Below are positions 34,288 through 43,248 of a stretch of 43,306 bases of DNA, piece after piece. Origin of the DNA: an uncultured Solimonas sp. GTDB lineage: Bacteria > Pseudomonadota > Gammaproteobacteria > Nevskiales > Nevskiaceae. Below the pieces are notes generated by a model. It did no database searches, was not told the DNA's origin, and was given only the letters and a program-made list of their open reading frames with translations. Position 1 is the first letter of the stretch; each line of letters opens with the position of its first letter. Location: contig CAMLDZ010000014.1 of assembly GCA_946478985.1 (NCBI GenBank), forward strand, positions 1-43,306, written 5' to 3'. Both the position numbers and the translations under genes were made by a program.

Positions 34288-35322
34288 ATGCAATACCGTC
34301 GACTGGGCCGCAGCGATCTGCAAGTCAGTCATGTCTGCCTGGGCACCATGACCTGGGGCGAGCAGAACAGCGAAGCCGAGGCGCATGCGCAGATCGACCA
34401 CGCGCTTGCCGCCGGCATCAACTTCATCGACGCCGCCGAGATGTATCCGGTGCCGCCGCGCGCCGAAACGCAGGGCCGCACCGAGCAGTACATCGGCAGC
34501 TGGATCGCCAAAAGCGGCCGCCGGCATGAGATCGTGCTGGCCAGCAAGATCGCCGGGCCGGGCTCGATGACCTACATCCGCAACGGTACGCGGCTCGATC
34601 GCGCCTCGGTGTTCGCCGCCTGCGACAGCAGCCTGCAGCGCTTGCAGACCGATTACCTCGATCTGTACCAGGTGCACTGGCCGCAACGGCCGGTCAACAG
34701 CTTCGGCAAGCTGTGCTACGACGGCGACGGCAGCGATGGCGGCGTCAGCATCGAGGAAACGCTGTCGGCACTGGCCGATCTGCAGCAGGCCGGCAAGATC
34801 CGTCAGATCGGCGTGTCCAACGAGACGCCCTGGGGCGTCGCCGAGTACCTGCGCCTGCATCGCGAGAAGGGCCTGCCGCGCATCGTCTCGATCCAGAACC
34901 CGTACAGCCTGCTCAACCGCAGCTTCGAGATCGGCCTGGCCGAGTTTTCGATCCGCGAGGATGTCAGCCTGCTTGCCTATTCGCCGCTGGCGATGGGCGT
35001 GCTGTCCGGCAAGTATCTGGATGGCGCCAGGCCCGAGGGCGCGCGCATGACGCGTTTCACGCGCTGGACGCGCTATTCGGGGCCGCAGGCCGAGGCCGCG
35101 ACGCGCGCCTATGCGGCCCTGGCGCGCGAACACGGCCTGGAGCCGGCGCAGCTGGCGCTGGCCTGGGTGTATGCGCAGCGCTGCAATACCTCGTCGATCA
35201 TCGGCGCGACGACGCTGGCGCAACTGCAGCAGAACATCGAAGCCGCGGCGTTGACGCTGTCACCGGCGCTGCTCAAGGCCGTCGACGAATTGCACCGCCG
35301 CCACACGATTCCCTGTCCGTAG
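34288..35322 (+). CDS. tas: NADP(H)-dependent aldo-keto reductase, Tas type
   Basis: This aldo-keto reductase of 344 residues closely follows E. coli Tas: MQYRRLGRSDLQVSHVCLGT, then GINFIDAAEMYPVPPRAETQ with catalytic Asp and Tyr. It continues with the Lys of LASKIAGPG and the His of YLDLYQVHWPQRPVNSFGKL. It ends with the cofactor-binding SIIGATTLAQLQQNIE. The physiological substrate is unknown. The start at 34288 is supported by GGAG six bases upstream; an earlier in-frame TTG is less likely. It follows a repeat element, which may mark its upstream border. Confidence 0.92.
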   Translation: MQYRRLGRSDLQVSHVCLGTMTWGEQNSEAEAHAQIDHALAAGINFIDAAEMYPVPPRAETQGRTEQYIGSWIAKSGRRHEIVLASKIAGPGSMTYIRNGTRLDRASVFAACDSSLQRLQTDYLDLYQVHWPQRPVNSFGKLCYDGDGSDGGVSIEETLSALADLQQAGKIRQIGVSNETPWGVAEYLRLHREKGLPRIVSIQNPYSLLNRSFEIGLAEFSIREDVSLLAYSPLAMGVLSGKYLDGARPEGARMTRFTRWTRYSGPQAEAATRAYAALAREHGLEPAQLALAWVYAQRCNTSSIIGATTLAQLQQNIEAAALTLSPALLKAVDELHRRHTIPCP

Positions 35323-35450
35323 CGGACGGCGAGGGATTCCGCCGGCTTTCAGGCGCTTGCGGCGCCAGCCCGGCGCCAGTGCTTGAAGCGAGCCGGCCAG
35401 CGGCGTAGAAAGGTCGTCACACGCTTGCGAAGAACCGCGGGAGGTGTGAC

Positions 35451-35756
35451 ATGGCGGAATGGCTGCAGGATCTGGCCGTCGGGCAGTGGTATGCCGCCGA
35501 CGGCGAGCCCTTCGAGATCATCGGCCTCGACGCCGATAGCCAGATGGTGCTGGTCCAGCACTACGACGGCACGCTCGAAGACTTCGATTTCGAAACCTGG
35601 ATGACGATGGCCGCGCGCGCCTGCGCGCCGCCGGAGGACTATTCCGGTGCGCTCGACATCGAGCGCGACGACTATCTGGAGCGCGACGACGCCAGCGGCA
35701 ACCGCGGCGGCCGCTGGGACAACCCGCTTGATCTGATCGATCTGCGCGAGCTCTGA
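35451..35756 (+). CDS. Small acidic conserved protein (resembles DUF6763)
   Basis: This protein of 101 residues has no signal peptide and an acidic second half. The N-terminal half reads like a small beta-barrel: LAVGQWYAADGEPFEIIGLD, then DSQMVLVQHYDGTLEDFDFE with the invariant-looking WM. The C-terminal half (YSGALDIERDDYLERDDASG) is disordered. A strong GGGAGGTG lies five bases before the ATG. I recall similar short proteins as DUF6763 of unknown function, but that name is from memory. It sits alone between tas and a GNAT gene. Confidence 0.75.
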   Translation: MAEWLQDLAVGQWYAADGEPFEIIGLDADSQMVLVQHYDGTLEDFDFETWMTMAARACAPPEDYSGALDIERDDYLERDDASGNRGGRWDNPLDLIDLREL

Positions 35757-35816
35757 AGCCGGTGGGCATGCGTATTGCGGTCGCGCCGCCGATACCTGAC
35801 CGAGGAGTTCCGTGAG

Positions 35817-36455
35817 ATGTTCAGTTCATGGCTGACACCGCAGCTGCCACCGGCGCTCAAGTACACGCTCGACGACGGCCTGCCGATCCTGGTGCGGCCG
35901 CTGCGAGCCGACGACGCGCCGCGCATCCGCGAAGGCTTCGCGCGGCTGTCACAGCTGGCGCGCCGCCGTCGCTTCCCCCACGGAGATCCTGATCGCCTGA
36001 GCGACGAGCAGCTGCGCCAGCTGGTGCACATCGACCAGATCAACCATGCCGCCTGGGGCGCTGCCAATCTGGAGAAGCCCGAGGAGCCGGGCATCGGCAT
36101 CGCACGCTATGTGCGGCTCAATGGCGAGCCGAAGGCGGCCGATGTGGCGATCACCATCCTCGACGAGTATCAGGGGCGCGGCGCGGGCTTCGTACTGCAG
36201 GCCTGCCTGCACCTGACGGCGTGGCGCAACGGCATCCGCACGTTCTACTACGACGTGGCCTCCGACAACGACCGCATCGTCCGCCATCTCAAGCTGATGG
36301 GCGCGACGCACGCCGGCCGCGCCGACAACATCGATCGCCTGGAAATGCCGGTCTACCGGCGCGCCCGCGACGTGCCCGGCAACAACGAGATCGGCCGCCG
36401 CTTCGGCGACGTGTTCAGGCGCCTGCAACAGGCGCAGATGATGGTCGCGGCGTAG
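35817..36455 (+). CDS. GNAT-family N-acetyltransferase
   Basis: This protein of 212 residues has a GNAT core: an N-terminal strand region LVRPLRADDAPRIREGFARL, the acetyl-CoA-binding turn in ILDEYQGRGAGFVLQACLHL (QGRGAG), and YDVASDNDRIVRHLKLMGA. It resembles acetyltransferase domains of the Pat/GNAT type acting on proteins or small amines; the target is unknown. Start chosen at 35817 from GAGGAG ten bases upstream. Its last 41 bases overlap the 3' end of ampG on the other strand. Confidence 0.82.
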   Translation: MFSSWLTPQLPPALKYTLDDGLPILVRPLRADDAPRIREGFARLSQLARRRRFPHGDPDRLSDEQLRQLVHIDQINHAAWGAANLEKPEEPGIGIARYVRLNGEPKAADVAITILDEYQGRGAGFVLQACLHLTAWRNGIRTFYYDVASDNDRIVRHLKLMGATHAGRADNIDRLEMPVYRRARDVPGNNEIGRRFGDVFRRLQQAQMMVAA

Positions 36456-37758
36456 CGCGGATCAGGTAGACCACCAGCAGCAGCACCGGGATGCCGATCG
36501 CTGCGGTGCCGGCAAAAAACAGTGCGTAGGCCTGCATCAGGCTGTGGTTCTGCTGCAGCTGCTCGACGATCACCCCGGAAAAGCCTTTGAGCGCCTTGCC
36601 GAGCAGCGCGTAGAACGAGCTGAGCAGGGCGTACTGCGTGGCGGTGTAGCCCAGGCTGGTCAGGCTCGACATATAGGCCACCAGCGCGGTGCCGGCGAAG
36701 CCGGTCGAGAAGTTGTCGATCGCCATCGCCGCGGCGAACAGCTGCAGGTCCGGTCCCGACAGGGCCAGCGCAGTGAACGCGAGATTCGACGCCGGGCCGA
36801 CGATCGCACCGATGATCAGCGTCGTGCCGAAGCCGAAGCGCACCGCGCACAGGCCGCCGGCGGCGACGCCGGCGATGGTCAGCGGCACCATGCTGCTGCG
36901 CACCGCGCCGACGATTTGCTTGCTCAGGCCCAGGTCTGCGTAGAAAGGATTGGCCATCGGCCCCATCACGAAGTCGGCGACGCGGTAGATGCTGATCGCT
37001 GCCAGCATCAGCAGCGCCATGCGGCCATGGGCGCGGAAGAACGCGATGAACGGCCCGGCGATCGCGTCGAACAGGCCGCGCGCACTCCAGATCTGCGGCG
37101 CCGCAGCGAGCGCGGCGGCGATGCGCGGCTCGCGCGCCAGCAGCACGGCGATCACGCCGATGCCCATCGCCGCCGCCATCATCGTGTACGAGGCTTCCCA
37201 GCCGAGCCATCCGGCGATGATCAGGATCAGCGCGTCGGTCAGCAGCAGCGCGCCGCGATAGCCGAGCTGATAGGCCGCCGTCAGCAGGCCGAGTTCCTCG
37301 CCGCCGTCGGCGCTCTCGATGCGCCAGGCATCGATCACCACGTCCTGTGTCGCCGAGGCGAACGCCGTGAGCAAGGCCAGCGCGCCGAACGCCAGCGCAC
37401 CGCCTTCGATGCCGAGCAGCGCCATGCCGGCAAGGCCGCCGCCTGCGGCGAGCTGCGACAGCAGCATCCAGCCGCGACGGCGGCCCAGCCAGCGGCCGGC
37501 CAGTGGTGCATCGCTGCGGTCGATCAGCGGCGCCCACAGGAACTTCAGCGAGTAGGCGAGGCCGACCCACGACAGGAAGCCGATCGCCGACAGCGTCATG
37601 CCGCCTTCGCGCAGCCAGAAGCCCAGCGTGTTGCCGACCAGCATGAACGGCAGGCCGGAGCTGAAGCCGAGCATCAGCATCAGGCTGACCTTGGGTCGCG
37701 ACAGCGTGCGCGCGACGCGCAGCCATGCCGGCCCGGCCGGCGCGACCTCAGATGTCAT
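36415..37758 (-). CDS. ampG: AmpG-type muropeptide permease, MFS family
   Basis: This permease of 447 residues has about twelve hydrophobic segments. AmpG imports anhydro-muropeptides for peptidoglycan recycling. GFSSGLPFMLVGNTLGFWLR at the first helix, FLWAPLIDR after helix two, and SATQDVVIDAWRIE are AmpG signatures. The later YKVADFVMG-like text is YRVADFVMGPMANPFYADLG here. It overlaps the xthA 3' end by 11 bases, so it is translated with it. Its own end overlaps the GNAT gene by 41 bases. It may work with the PBP7-type and M15 peptidases seen elsewhere in the window. Confidence 0.92.
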   Translation of the reverse strand: MTSEVAPAGPAWLRVARTLSRPKVSLMLMLGFSSGLPFMLVGNTLGFWLREGGMTLSAIGFLSWVGLAYSLKFLWAPLIDRSDAPLAGRWLGRRRGWMLLSQLAAGGGLAGMALLGIEGGALAFGALALLTAFASATQDVVIDAWRIESADGGEELGLLTAAYQLGYRGALLLTDALILIIAGWLGWEASYTMMAAAMGIGVIAVLLAREPRIAAALAAAPQIWSARGLFDAIAGPFIAFFRAHGRMALLMLAAISIYRVADFVMGPMANPFYADLGLSKQIVGAVRSSMVPLTIAGVAAGGLCAVRFGFGTTLIIGAIVGPASNLAFTALALSGPDLQLFAAAMAIDNFSTGFAGTALVAYMSSLTSLGYTATQYALLSSFYALLGKALKGFSGVIVEQLQQNHSLMQAYALFFAGTAAIGIPVLLLVVYLIRATPRPSSAPVAGA

Positions 37759-38536
37759 AGTCCAGCGTCAGCGGCGCATGATCGGAGAAGCGGGTGTCCT
37801 TCCAGACCGCGGCCTTGCGCACGGTATCGCGCAGATTCGGCGTGATGACGTGGTAGTCGATCCGCCACCCGACATTGTTGGCCCAGGCCTGGCCGCGATT
37901 GCTCCACCAGGTATAGGCCTCGCCCTCGGTGTCCGGGTGCAGTGCGCGATAGGCGTCGACCCAGCCCTGGCCGTCCGGCGGTGGATTGAAAACGCGGTCG
38001 AGCCAGGCGCGCTCATGCGGCAGGAAGCCCGAGTTCTTCTGATTGCTGCGCCAGTTCTTGAGGTCGATGTTGCGGTGCGCGATGTTCCAGTCGCCGACCA
38101 CGATGTAGCGGCGGCCGGACGCCAGCCAGTCCCGCATCACCGGCTGGAAGAAGGCGAGGAAGCGATCCTTGCTGGCCTGCCGCTCGGGCCCGGACGAGCC
38201 GGACGGCAGATAGAGCGAGACCACCGACAGATCGCCGTAGCGCAGTTCCAGATAGCGACCTTCGTCGTCGAACTCGGGCTCGCCCAGCTTGTCGAGCACA
38301 GTGTCCGGCTCCTTGCGCGCGAAGATGCCGACGCCGGCGTAACCCTTCTTCTGCGCATGGTTGAAATGCGCGTGCCAGCCGGCCGGCGAGAAGGTGAGGT
38401 CGCCTTCCAGATCGCTCAGCTGTGCCTTGATCTCCTGCAGGCACAGGAAGTCGGCATTCTGCTGCGGCAGCCAGTCGAACAGGCCCTTCCTGGCGGCCGA
38501 GCGGATGCCGTTGGCATTGAGCGAGATGACGCGCAA
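37748..38536 (-). CDS. xthA: Exodeoxyribonuclease III, of the clade that includes Pseudomonas Crc
   Basis: This endonuclease/exonuclease/phosphatase-fold protein of 262 residues has an intact ExoIII active site: Asn7 (SLNANGIRSA), Glu35 (CLQEIKA), GDWNI and the terminal SDHAPL. In position (divergent from pyrE) and in wording (NIDLKNWRSNQKNSGFLPHE, ERAWLDRVF) it matches the Pseudomonas Crc lineage. Crc there is a catalytically dead regulator with GSLYV and SQHAPL at the same places. The intact residues argue for a working AP endonuclease and 3'-5' exonuclease here. ampG follows with an 11-base overlap. Confidence 0.92.
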   Translation of the reverse strand: MRVISLNANGIRSAARKGLFDWLPQQNADFLCLQEIKAQLSDLEGDLTFSPAGWHAHFNHAQKKGYAGVGIFARKEPDTVLDKLGEPEFDDEGRYLELRYGDLSVVSLYLPSGSSGPERQASKDRFLAFFQPVMRDWLASGRRYIVVGDWNIAHRNIDLKNWRSNQKNSGFLPHERAWLDRVFNPPPDGQGWVDAYRALHPDTEGEAYTWWSNRGQAWANNVGWRIDYHVITPNLRDTVRKAAVWKDTRFSDHAPLTLDYDI

Positions 38537-38560
38537 GGCGGACTCCTGGTGCGGGGAAAG

Positions 38561-38595
38561 CGGGATCAGGCCGTATCATACGGGCCTGATTCCCG
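38561..38595. promoter_or_regulatory. Long inverted repeat centred on CCGTATCATACGG between xthA and pyrE
   Basis: The core, CCGTAT-C-ATACGG (38571-38583), is a perfect 13-bp palindrome and the exact reverse complement of the one at 14516-14528. It extends to 16-nt arms (left CGGGATCAGGCCGTAT) with only two single-base bulges on the right. It contains -10-like TATCAT and TATGAT on opposite strands, each about 38 bases from its start codon, but no matching -35 boxes. Confidence 0.6.
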
Positions 38596-38616
38596 TACCG
38601 CCTTGCCCATTCGCCC

Positions 38617-39264
38617 ATGCACGCTTATCAATCCGAATTCCTGCAGCTCGCCCTCCGGCACGAGGTCCTGAAGTTCGGCAACTTCACCCTCAAGTCCGGC
38701 CGCCAGTCGCCGTATTTCTTCAACCTCGGCAACATTTCCTCCGGCGCCGCGATCCGCGCGCTCGGCCGTGGCTATGCGCAGGCGCTGCTCGAATCCGGCA
38801 TCGAGTTCGACATGTTGTTCGGCCCCGCCTACAAGGGCATTCCGCTGGTGACGGCGGTGGCCTGCGCGCTGGCCGAGCAGGGTCGCGATCTGCCGTACGC
38901 CTACAACCGCAAGGAAGCCAAGGACCACGGCGAGGGCGGTGTGCTGGTCGGCGCCAAGCCCAAGGGTCGCGTGGTCATCGTCGACGACGTGCTGACCGCC
39001 GGTACCGCGCTGCGCGAGGCGGTGCGCCTGCTGCAGAGCGCCGGCGCCGAGCCGGTGGCGGCGGTGATCGCGCTCGACCGTCAGGAGAAAGCCGCCTCCG
39101 GTCTGTCGGCGGTCCAGGAAATGGAGCGCGATGCCAAGATTCGCGTCGTGCCGCTGGTCAACGTGCAGACCATCCTGGCGTTCCTGGCCGACGGCGGGGC
39201 CGTCGGTGCCGACACGCTGGCGGCAATCCGCGCCTACCAGGCGCAGTACGGAGTGAGTGCCTGA
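38617..39264 (+). CDS. pyrE: Orotate phosphoribosyltransferase
   Basis: PyrE of 215 residues converts orotate and PRPP to orotidine 5'-monophosphate in pyrimidine synthesis. The PRPP-binding motif VVIVDDVLTAGTALREAV is complete. Also present are GNFTLKSGRQSPYFFNLG near the start, FGPAYKGIPLVTA and AYNRKEAKDHGEGG with the catalytic-loop Lys and His. It ends just before the following secreted-protein gene. Confidence 0.96.
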   Translation: MHAYQSEFLQLALRHEVLKFGNFTLKSGRQSPYFFNLGNISSGAAIRALGRGYAQALLESGIEFDMLFGPAYKGIPLVTAVACALAEQGRDLPYAYNRKEAKDHGEGGVLVGAKPKGRVVIVDDVLTAGTALREAVRLLQSAGAEPVAAVIALDRQEKAASGLSAVQEMERDAKIRVVPLVNVQTILAFLADGGAVGADTLAAIRAYQAQYGVSA

Positions 39265-39268
39265 ACCG

Positions 39269-39913
39269 ATGGCGATGCGGCTGCTGAGCACAATGCTGTG
39301 CGTGGCGATGCTCGGTGCAAGCGGCATCGTGCAGGCGCAGCGCGTGCAGTGCTGGACCGATGACAAAGGGCAGCGCGCCTGCGCAGACCGCGTGCCGCCG
39401 CAGTACGCCAAGCAGGAGCGGCAGATTTTCGACGCGCAGGGCCGCGTGCTGCAGACGCGTCCGCGCGAGAAGACCGCGGCCGAGCTGGAGGCCGAGGCGC
39501 AGTCCGCGCAGTCCGCTGCGCTACAGCGCGAGCGCGAACAAAGGCAGCAGGACTACGACCGCTTCCTGCTCAGCACCTTCAACAGCGTCAGCGATCTGGA
39601 GCGCGCCCGCGACGAGCGCCTGCAGATCCTCGACGGCCGGCGCCAGCTGCTGGATCGCTCGATCGCCGAAAGCGAGAAGGCCGTGACGCAGCAGCAGCGG
39701 CGCATCGGCAACGCCGCCAAGGACGGCAAGACGCCGCCGGCGACGATGAGCAAGAAGCTGGCCGAACTGCAGCAGTCGTTGCGCGAGGGGCGCCAGGCGG
39801 TCACGCAGATCGATGCCGAGAAGCTCCAGATCAACGGCAAGTACGCCGCCGACATCGAGCGGTACCGCCAGCTGCGCAGCAGCGATCCGGCAGCCCAGAA
39901 GCCGCCGCAGTAG
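39269..39913 (+). CDS. Exported DUF4124-domain protein with coiled-coil region
   Basis: The protein has 214 residues. A signal peptide ([20 protein letters not shown], with a likely cut after VQA) leads into a DUF4124-like motif, [20 protein letters not shown]. The rest is Glu/Arg/Gln-rich and should form a helical coiled coil (about 70-190). A short polar tail follows. A GTG at 39257 overlapping the pyrE stop is a possible earlier start, but the ATG at 39269 gives a normal signal peptide. Function unknown; such proteins are periplasmic. It lies four bases after pyrE and converges on argB with five bases between stops. Confidence 0.85.
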   Translation: MAMRLLSTMLCVAMLGASGIVQAQRVQCWTDDKGQRACADRVPPQYAKQERQIFDAQGRVLQTRPREKTAAELEAEAQSAQSAALQREREQRQQDYDRFLLSTFNSVSDLERARDERLQILDGRRQLLDRSIAESEKAVTQQQRRIGNAAKDGKTPPATMSKKLAELQQSLREGRQAVTQIDAEKLQINGKYAADIERYRQLRSSDPAAQKPPQ

Positions 39914-39918
39914 CGCCC

Positions 39919-40791
<873 letters not shown>

Positions 40792-41250
40792 TTAGGCCTT
40801 GCCGGTGCTGCCGAAACCGCCGCTGCCGCGGCCGCTGGCGTGGAAGTCGTTGACGATCTCGAACGCGGCCTGCACAACCGGCACGAAGACCAGTTGGGCG
40901 ATGCGCTCGCCGGGATTGATGGTGAATGCCTGCTGGCCGCGGTTCCAGCAGCTGACCATCAGCTCGCCCTGGTAATCGGAGTCGATCAGGCCGACCAGGT
41001 TGCCGAGCACGATGCCGTTCTTGTGGCCCAGGCCCGAGCGCGGCAGGATCACCGCCGCAAGATTCGGATCGGCGATGTAGATGGCCAGGCCGGTCTTGAT
41101 CAGCGTCGTCGCGCCGGGCGCCAGCGCCAGCGGGGCGTCGAGCAGTGCGCGCAGGTCCAGGCCGGCGGAGCCGTCGGTTGCGTAGGCCGGCAGCGGCAGC
41201 TCCGCGCCCAGGCGCGGGTCGAGAATTTTCAGCTGAATGTTTTTCTTCAT
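40792..41250 (-). CDS. dut: dUTP diphosphatase
   Basis: Trimeric dUTPase of 152 residues, converting dUTP to dUMP. All five motifs are seen: [31 protein letters not shown] with the catalytic Asp and Tyr vicinity, [11 protein letters not shown], and the C-terminal P-loop-like [11 protein letters not shown]. In Pseudomonas algC lies between dut and argB; here it is absent. The start is preceded by the 63-bp gap from coaBC. Confidence 0.96.
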   Translation of the reverse strand: MKKNIQLKILDPRLGAELPLPAYATDGSAGLDLRALLDAPLALAPGATTLIKTGLAIYIADPNLAAVILPRSGLGHKNGIVLGNLVGLIDSDYQGELMVSCWNRGQQAFTINPGERIAQLVFVPVVQAAFEIVNDFHASGRGSGGFGSTGKA

Positions 41251-41261
41251 GACTTCATCGG

Positions 41262-41279
41262 CGGCCGCTGCTGCGGCCG
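41262..41279. other. Hairpin between coaBC and dut
   Basis: CGGCCGC (41262-41268) pairs perfectly with GCGGCCG (41273-41279) around TGCT, in the only gap of the coaBC-dut-argB unit. There is no T-tract. It may adjust the ratio of coaBC to dut message. Confidence 0.3.
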
Positions 41280-41313
41280 GTCGGCCCGGGATGTGGACAA
41301 GGGGAGGCGGTTT

Positions 41314-42534
41314 TCAGCGGCGTGCGCCGTAGCGTTCGGCGATCAGGCCTGCCAGCCCGCGCGCCAGTTCGGATTTGGACGCCTGCGGCAGCTCGCGCTC
41401 GCCGTCGCGCCAGAACACCGTCAGCGCGTTGTCGTCGCGATCGAAGGCGCGGCCGTTGCCAACCCAGTTGGCGGCGATCAGATCCAGCTTCTTGCGTGCC
41501 AGCTTGCCGCGCGCGTGCTCGGCCAGCTTCTCGGTCTCCGCAGCGAAGCCGACCACGAACAGCTGTGGCTGCGCCTCGCGCACGGCGCTGATGATGTCGG
41601 CATTGCGCGTCAGCGCCAGCTGCATCGTCGTGTCGTTCTTCTTGATCTTCTCGGTGGCCGGCAGCTCGACGCGGTAGTCGGCGACCGCCGCGCTGCCGAC
41701 GAAGATCTGCGCGCCCACCGCCGCCTGCAGGGAGGCCTCGTGCATCTGCGCTGCCGACTCGACATCGACGCGCGTGACGCCGGCCGGCGCCGGCAGCGCG
41801 GTCGGGCCGCTGATCAGCGTCACCTGTGCGCCGAGCTGCTGCAGCGCCTCGGCCAGTGCGTACCCCATCTTGCCGGACGAGCGGTTGCTGATGAAACGCA
41901 CCGGATCGATCGCCTCGCGCGTCGGTCCGGCGGTGATCACCGTGCGTACACCGCGCAGCGGTCCATCGCCGAACAGCCGGGCGACGGCATCGCGGATCTG
42001 CGTCGGTTCGAGCATGCGGCCGTCGCCGGTCTCGCCGCAGGCCTGCGAACCGGCACCGGGGCCCAGCACATGCACCCCGCGTGCGCGCAGCGTTGCCACA
42101 TTGGCCTGCGTCGCCGGATGGGCCCACATCAGGCGGTTCATCGCCGGCGCCACGGCCAGCGGCTTGTCGGAGGCCAGGCACAGCGTGCTGATCAGATCGC
42201 TGGCGCCGCCGTGCGCGAGCTTGGACAGACTGTCCGCCGAAGCCGGCGCGATCAGGATCAAGTCCGGCCAGCGCGCCAGCTCGATGTGGCCCATCGCCGC
42301 TTCGGCCGCCGGATCGAACAAGGAAGTCCGCACCGCCCGGCCGGACAGGGCCTGGAAGGTCAGCGGCGTGACGAATTCCTGCGCGCCCTGGCTCATCACC
42401 ACCTGCACTTCGGCGCCGGCCTCCTTCAGGCGGCGCACCAGGTCGGCGGCCTTGTAGGCGGCAATGCCGCCTGTCACGCCAAGCAGAATGCGCCGGACTG
42501 CGAGCTGCGGCACGGTTGGAGACGGATGGTTCAT
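41314..42534 (-). CDS. coaBC: Bifunctional phosphopantothenoylcysteine decarboxylase / phosphopantothenate-cysteine ligase
   Basis: CoaBC (Dfp) of 406 residues makes 4'-phosphopantetheine from phosphopantothenate and cysteine. The N-terminal flavoprotein half (1-190) has [20 protein letters not shown], the FMN and active-site region [20 protein letters not shown], and the catalytic Cys in [13 protein letters not shown]. The C-terminal ligase half has [20 protein letters not shown] and the nucleotide-binding [16 protein letters not shown] lies six bases before the ATG with no Shine-Dalgarno sequence, so the mRNA may be leaderless. It is divergent from radC across 33 bp. Confidence 0.96.
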   Translation of the reverse strand: MNHPSPTVPQLAVRRILLGVTGGIAAYKAADLVRRLKEAGAEVQVVMSQGAQEFVTPLTFQALSGRAVRTSLFDPAAEAAMGHIELARWPDLILIAPASADSLSKLAHGGASDLISTLCLASDKPLAVAPAMNRLMWAHPATQANVATLRARGVHVLGPGAGSQACGETGDGRMLEPTQIRDAVARLFGDGPLRGVRTVITAGPTREAIDPVRFISNRSSGKMGYALAEALQQLGAQVTLISGPTALPAPAGVTRVDVESAAQMHEASLQAAVGAQIFVGSAAVADYRVELPATEKIKKNDTTMQLALTRNADIISAVREAQPQLFVVGFAAETEKLAEHARGKLARKKLDLIAANWVGNGRAFDRDDNALTVFWRDGERELPQASKSELARGLAGLIAERYGARR

Positions 42535-42540
42535 CGCAAC

Positions 42541-42546
42541 ATTCTA
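42541..42546 (-). promoter_or_regulatory. Candidate -10 box of coaBC
   Basis: TAGAAT on the minus strand (42546-42541) is followed by six bases and the coaBC ATG at 42534. Transcription would start at or within a base or two of the start codon. The -35 region is poor. Confidence 0.35.
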
Positions 42547-42567
42547 GCGACCCAGCGAGCGGGGGGA

Positions 42568-43248
42568 ATGACGATGGCGATCCGAGACTGGCCCGAGTCC
42601 GAGCGGCCGCGCGAGAAATTGCTGGCGCGCGGCGCGGAGCACCTGAGCGATGCCGAGCTACTGGCGATATTCCTGCGTACCGGTGTCGCCGGCCGCAGCG
42701 CCGTCGATCTGGCGCGCGATCTGATCGCCGACTTCGGCAGCCTGCGCGCGCTGCTGGGCGCGGACCTGCCGCGCTTCTCGGCGGCGCGCGGACTCGGTGC
42801 CGCCAAGTACGCGCAGCTGCAGGCCGTGCTGGAACTGTCGCGCCGCCATCTGGATGAGGAGCTGCGGCGGGGCGAAGCCCTGGCAGATCCCGCCTCCGCT
42901 GCCCGCTTCCTGCGTGCGCGGCTGCGCGATCTGGACCACGAGGCCTTCGCCGCGCTGTTCCTCGACGCGCAGCACCGCGTTCTGGCCTTCGAGATCCTCG
43001 CTCGCGGCACGCTCGACGGGGCCGCCGTCTACCCGCGCGAGGTGGTCAAGGCGGCGCTGCGGCACCGTGCCGCGGCCCTGATCTTTGCGCACAATCATCC
43101 CAGTGGCGTGGCGGAACCGAGCGCGGCCGATCGCACATTGACCGAACGGCTGCGGCAGGCGCTGGCCACGGTGGACGTGAGGGTGCTGGATCATCTGGTG
43201 ATCGGCGAAGGGCAGCCGACCAGCTTCGCGACGCGCGGCTGGCTCTAG
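42568..43248 (+). CDS. radC: RadC family JAB/MPN-domain protein
   Basis: The protein has 226 residues. Residues 1-100 carry the N-terminal helix-hairpin-helix-like region ([20 protein letters not shown]). Residues 105-226 are a JAB/MPN domain with the JAMM zinc motif HNHPSG and the downstream Asp in [11 protein letters not shown]. The end, [20 protein letters not shown], is typical. The biochemical role is unsettled despite the name. The start is either ATG 42568 or ATG 42574; a G-rich stretch precedes both. An open reading frame continues upstream opposite coaBC, but it is a GC-rich shadow. Confidence 0.93.
   Translation: MTMAIRDWPESERPREKLLARGAEHLSDAELLAIFLRTGVAGRSAVDLARDLIADFGSLRALLGADLPRFSAARGLGAAKYAQLQAVLELSRRHLDEELRRGEALADPASAARFLRARLRDLDHEAFAALFLDAQHRVLAFEILARGTLDGAAVYPREVVKAALRHRAAALIFAHNHPSGVAEPSAADRTLTERLRQALATVDVRVLDHLVIGEGQPTSFATRGWL

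Noticed and set aside
34115..34351. A 78-codon frame starting MLLPPPACGERAGVRG
   Set aside because: This is the well-known spurious translation of a dispersed repeat element.
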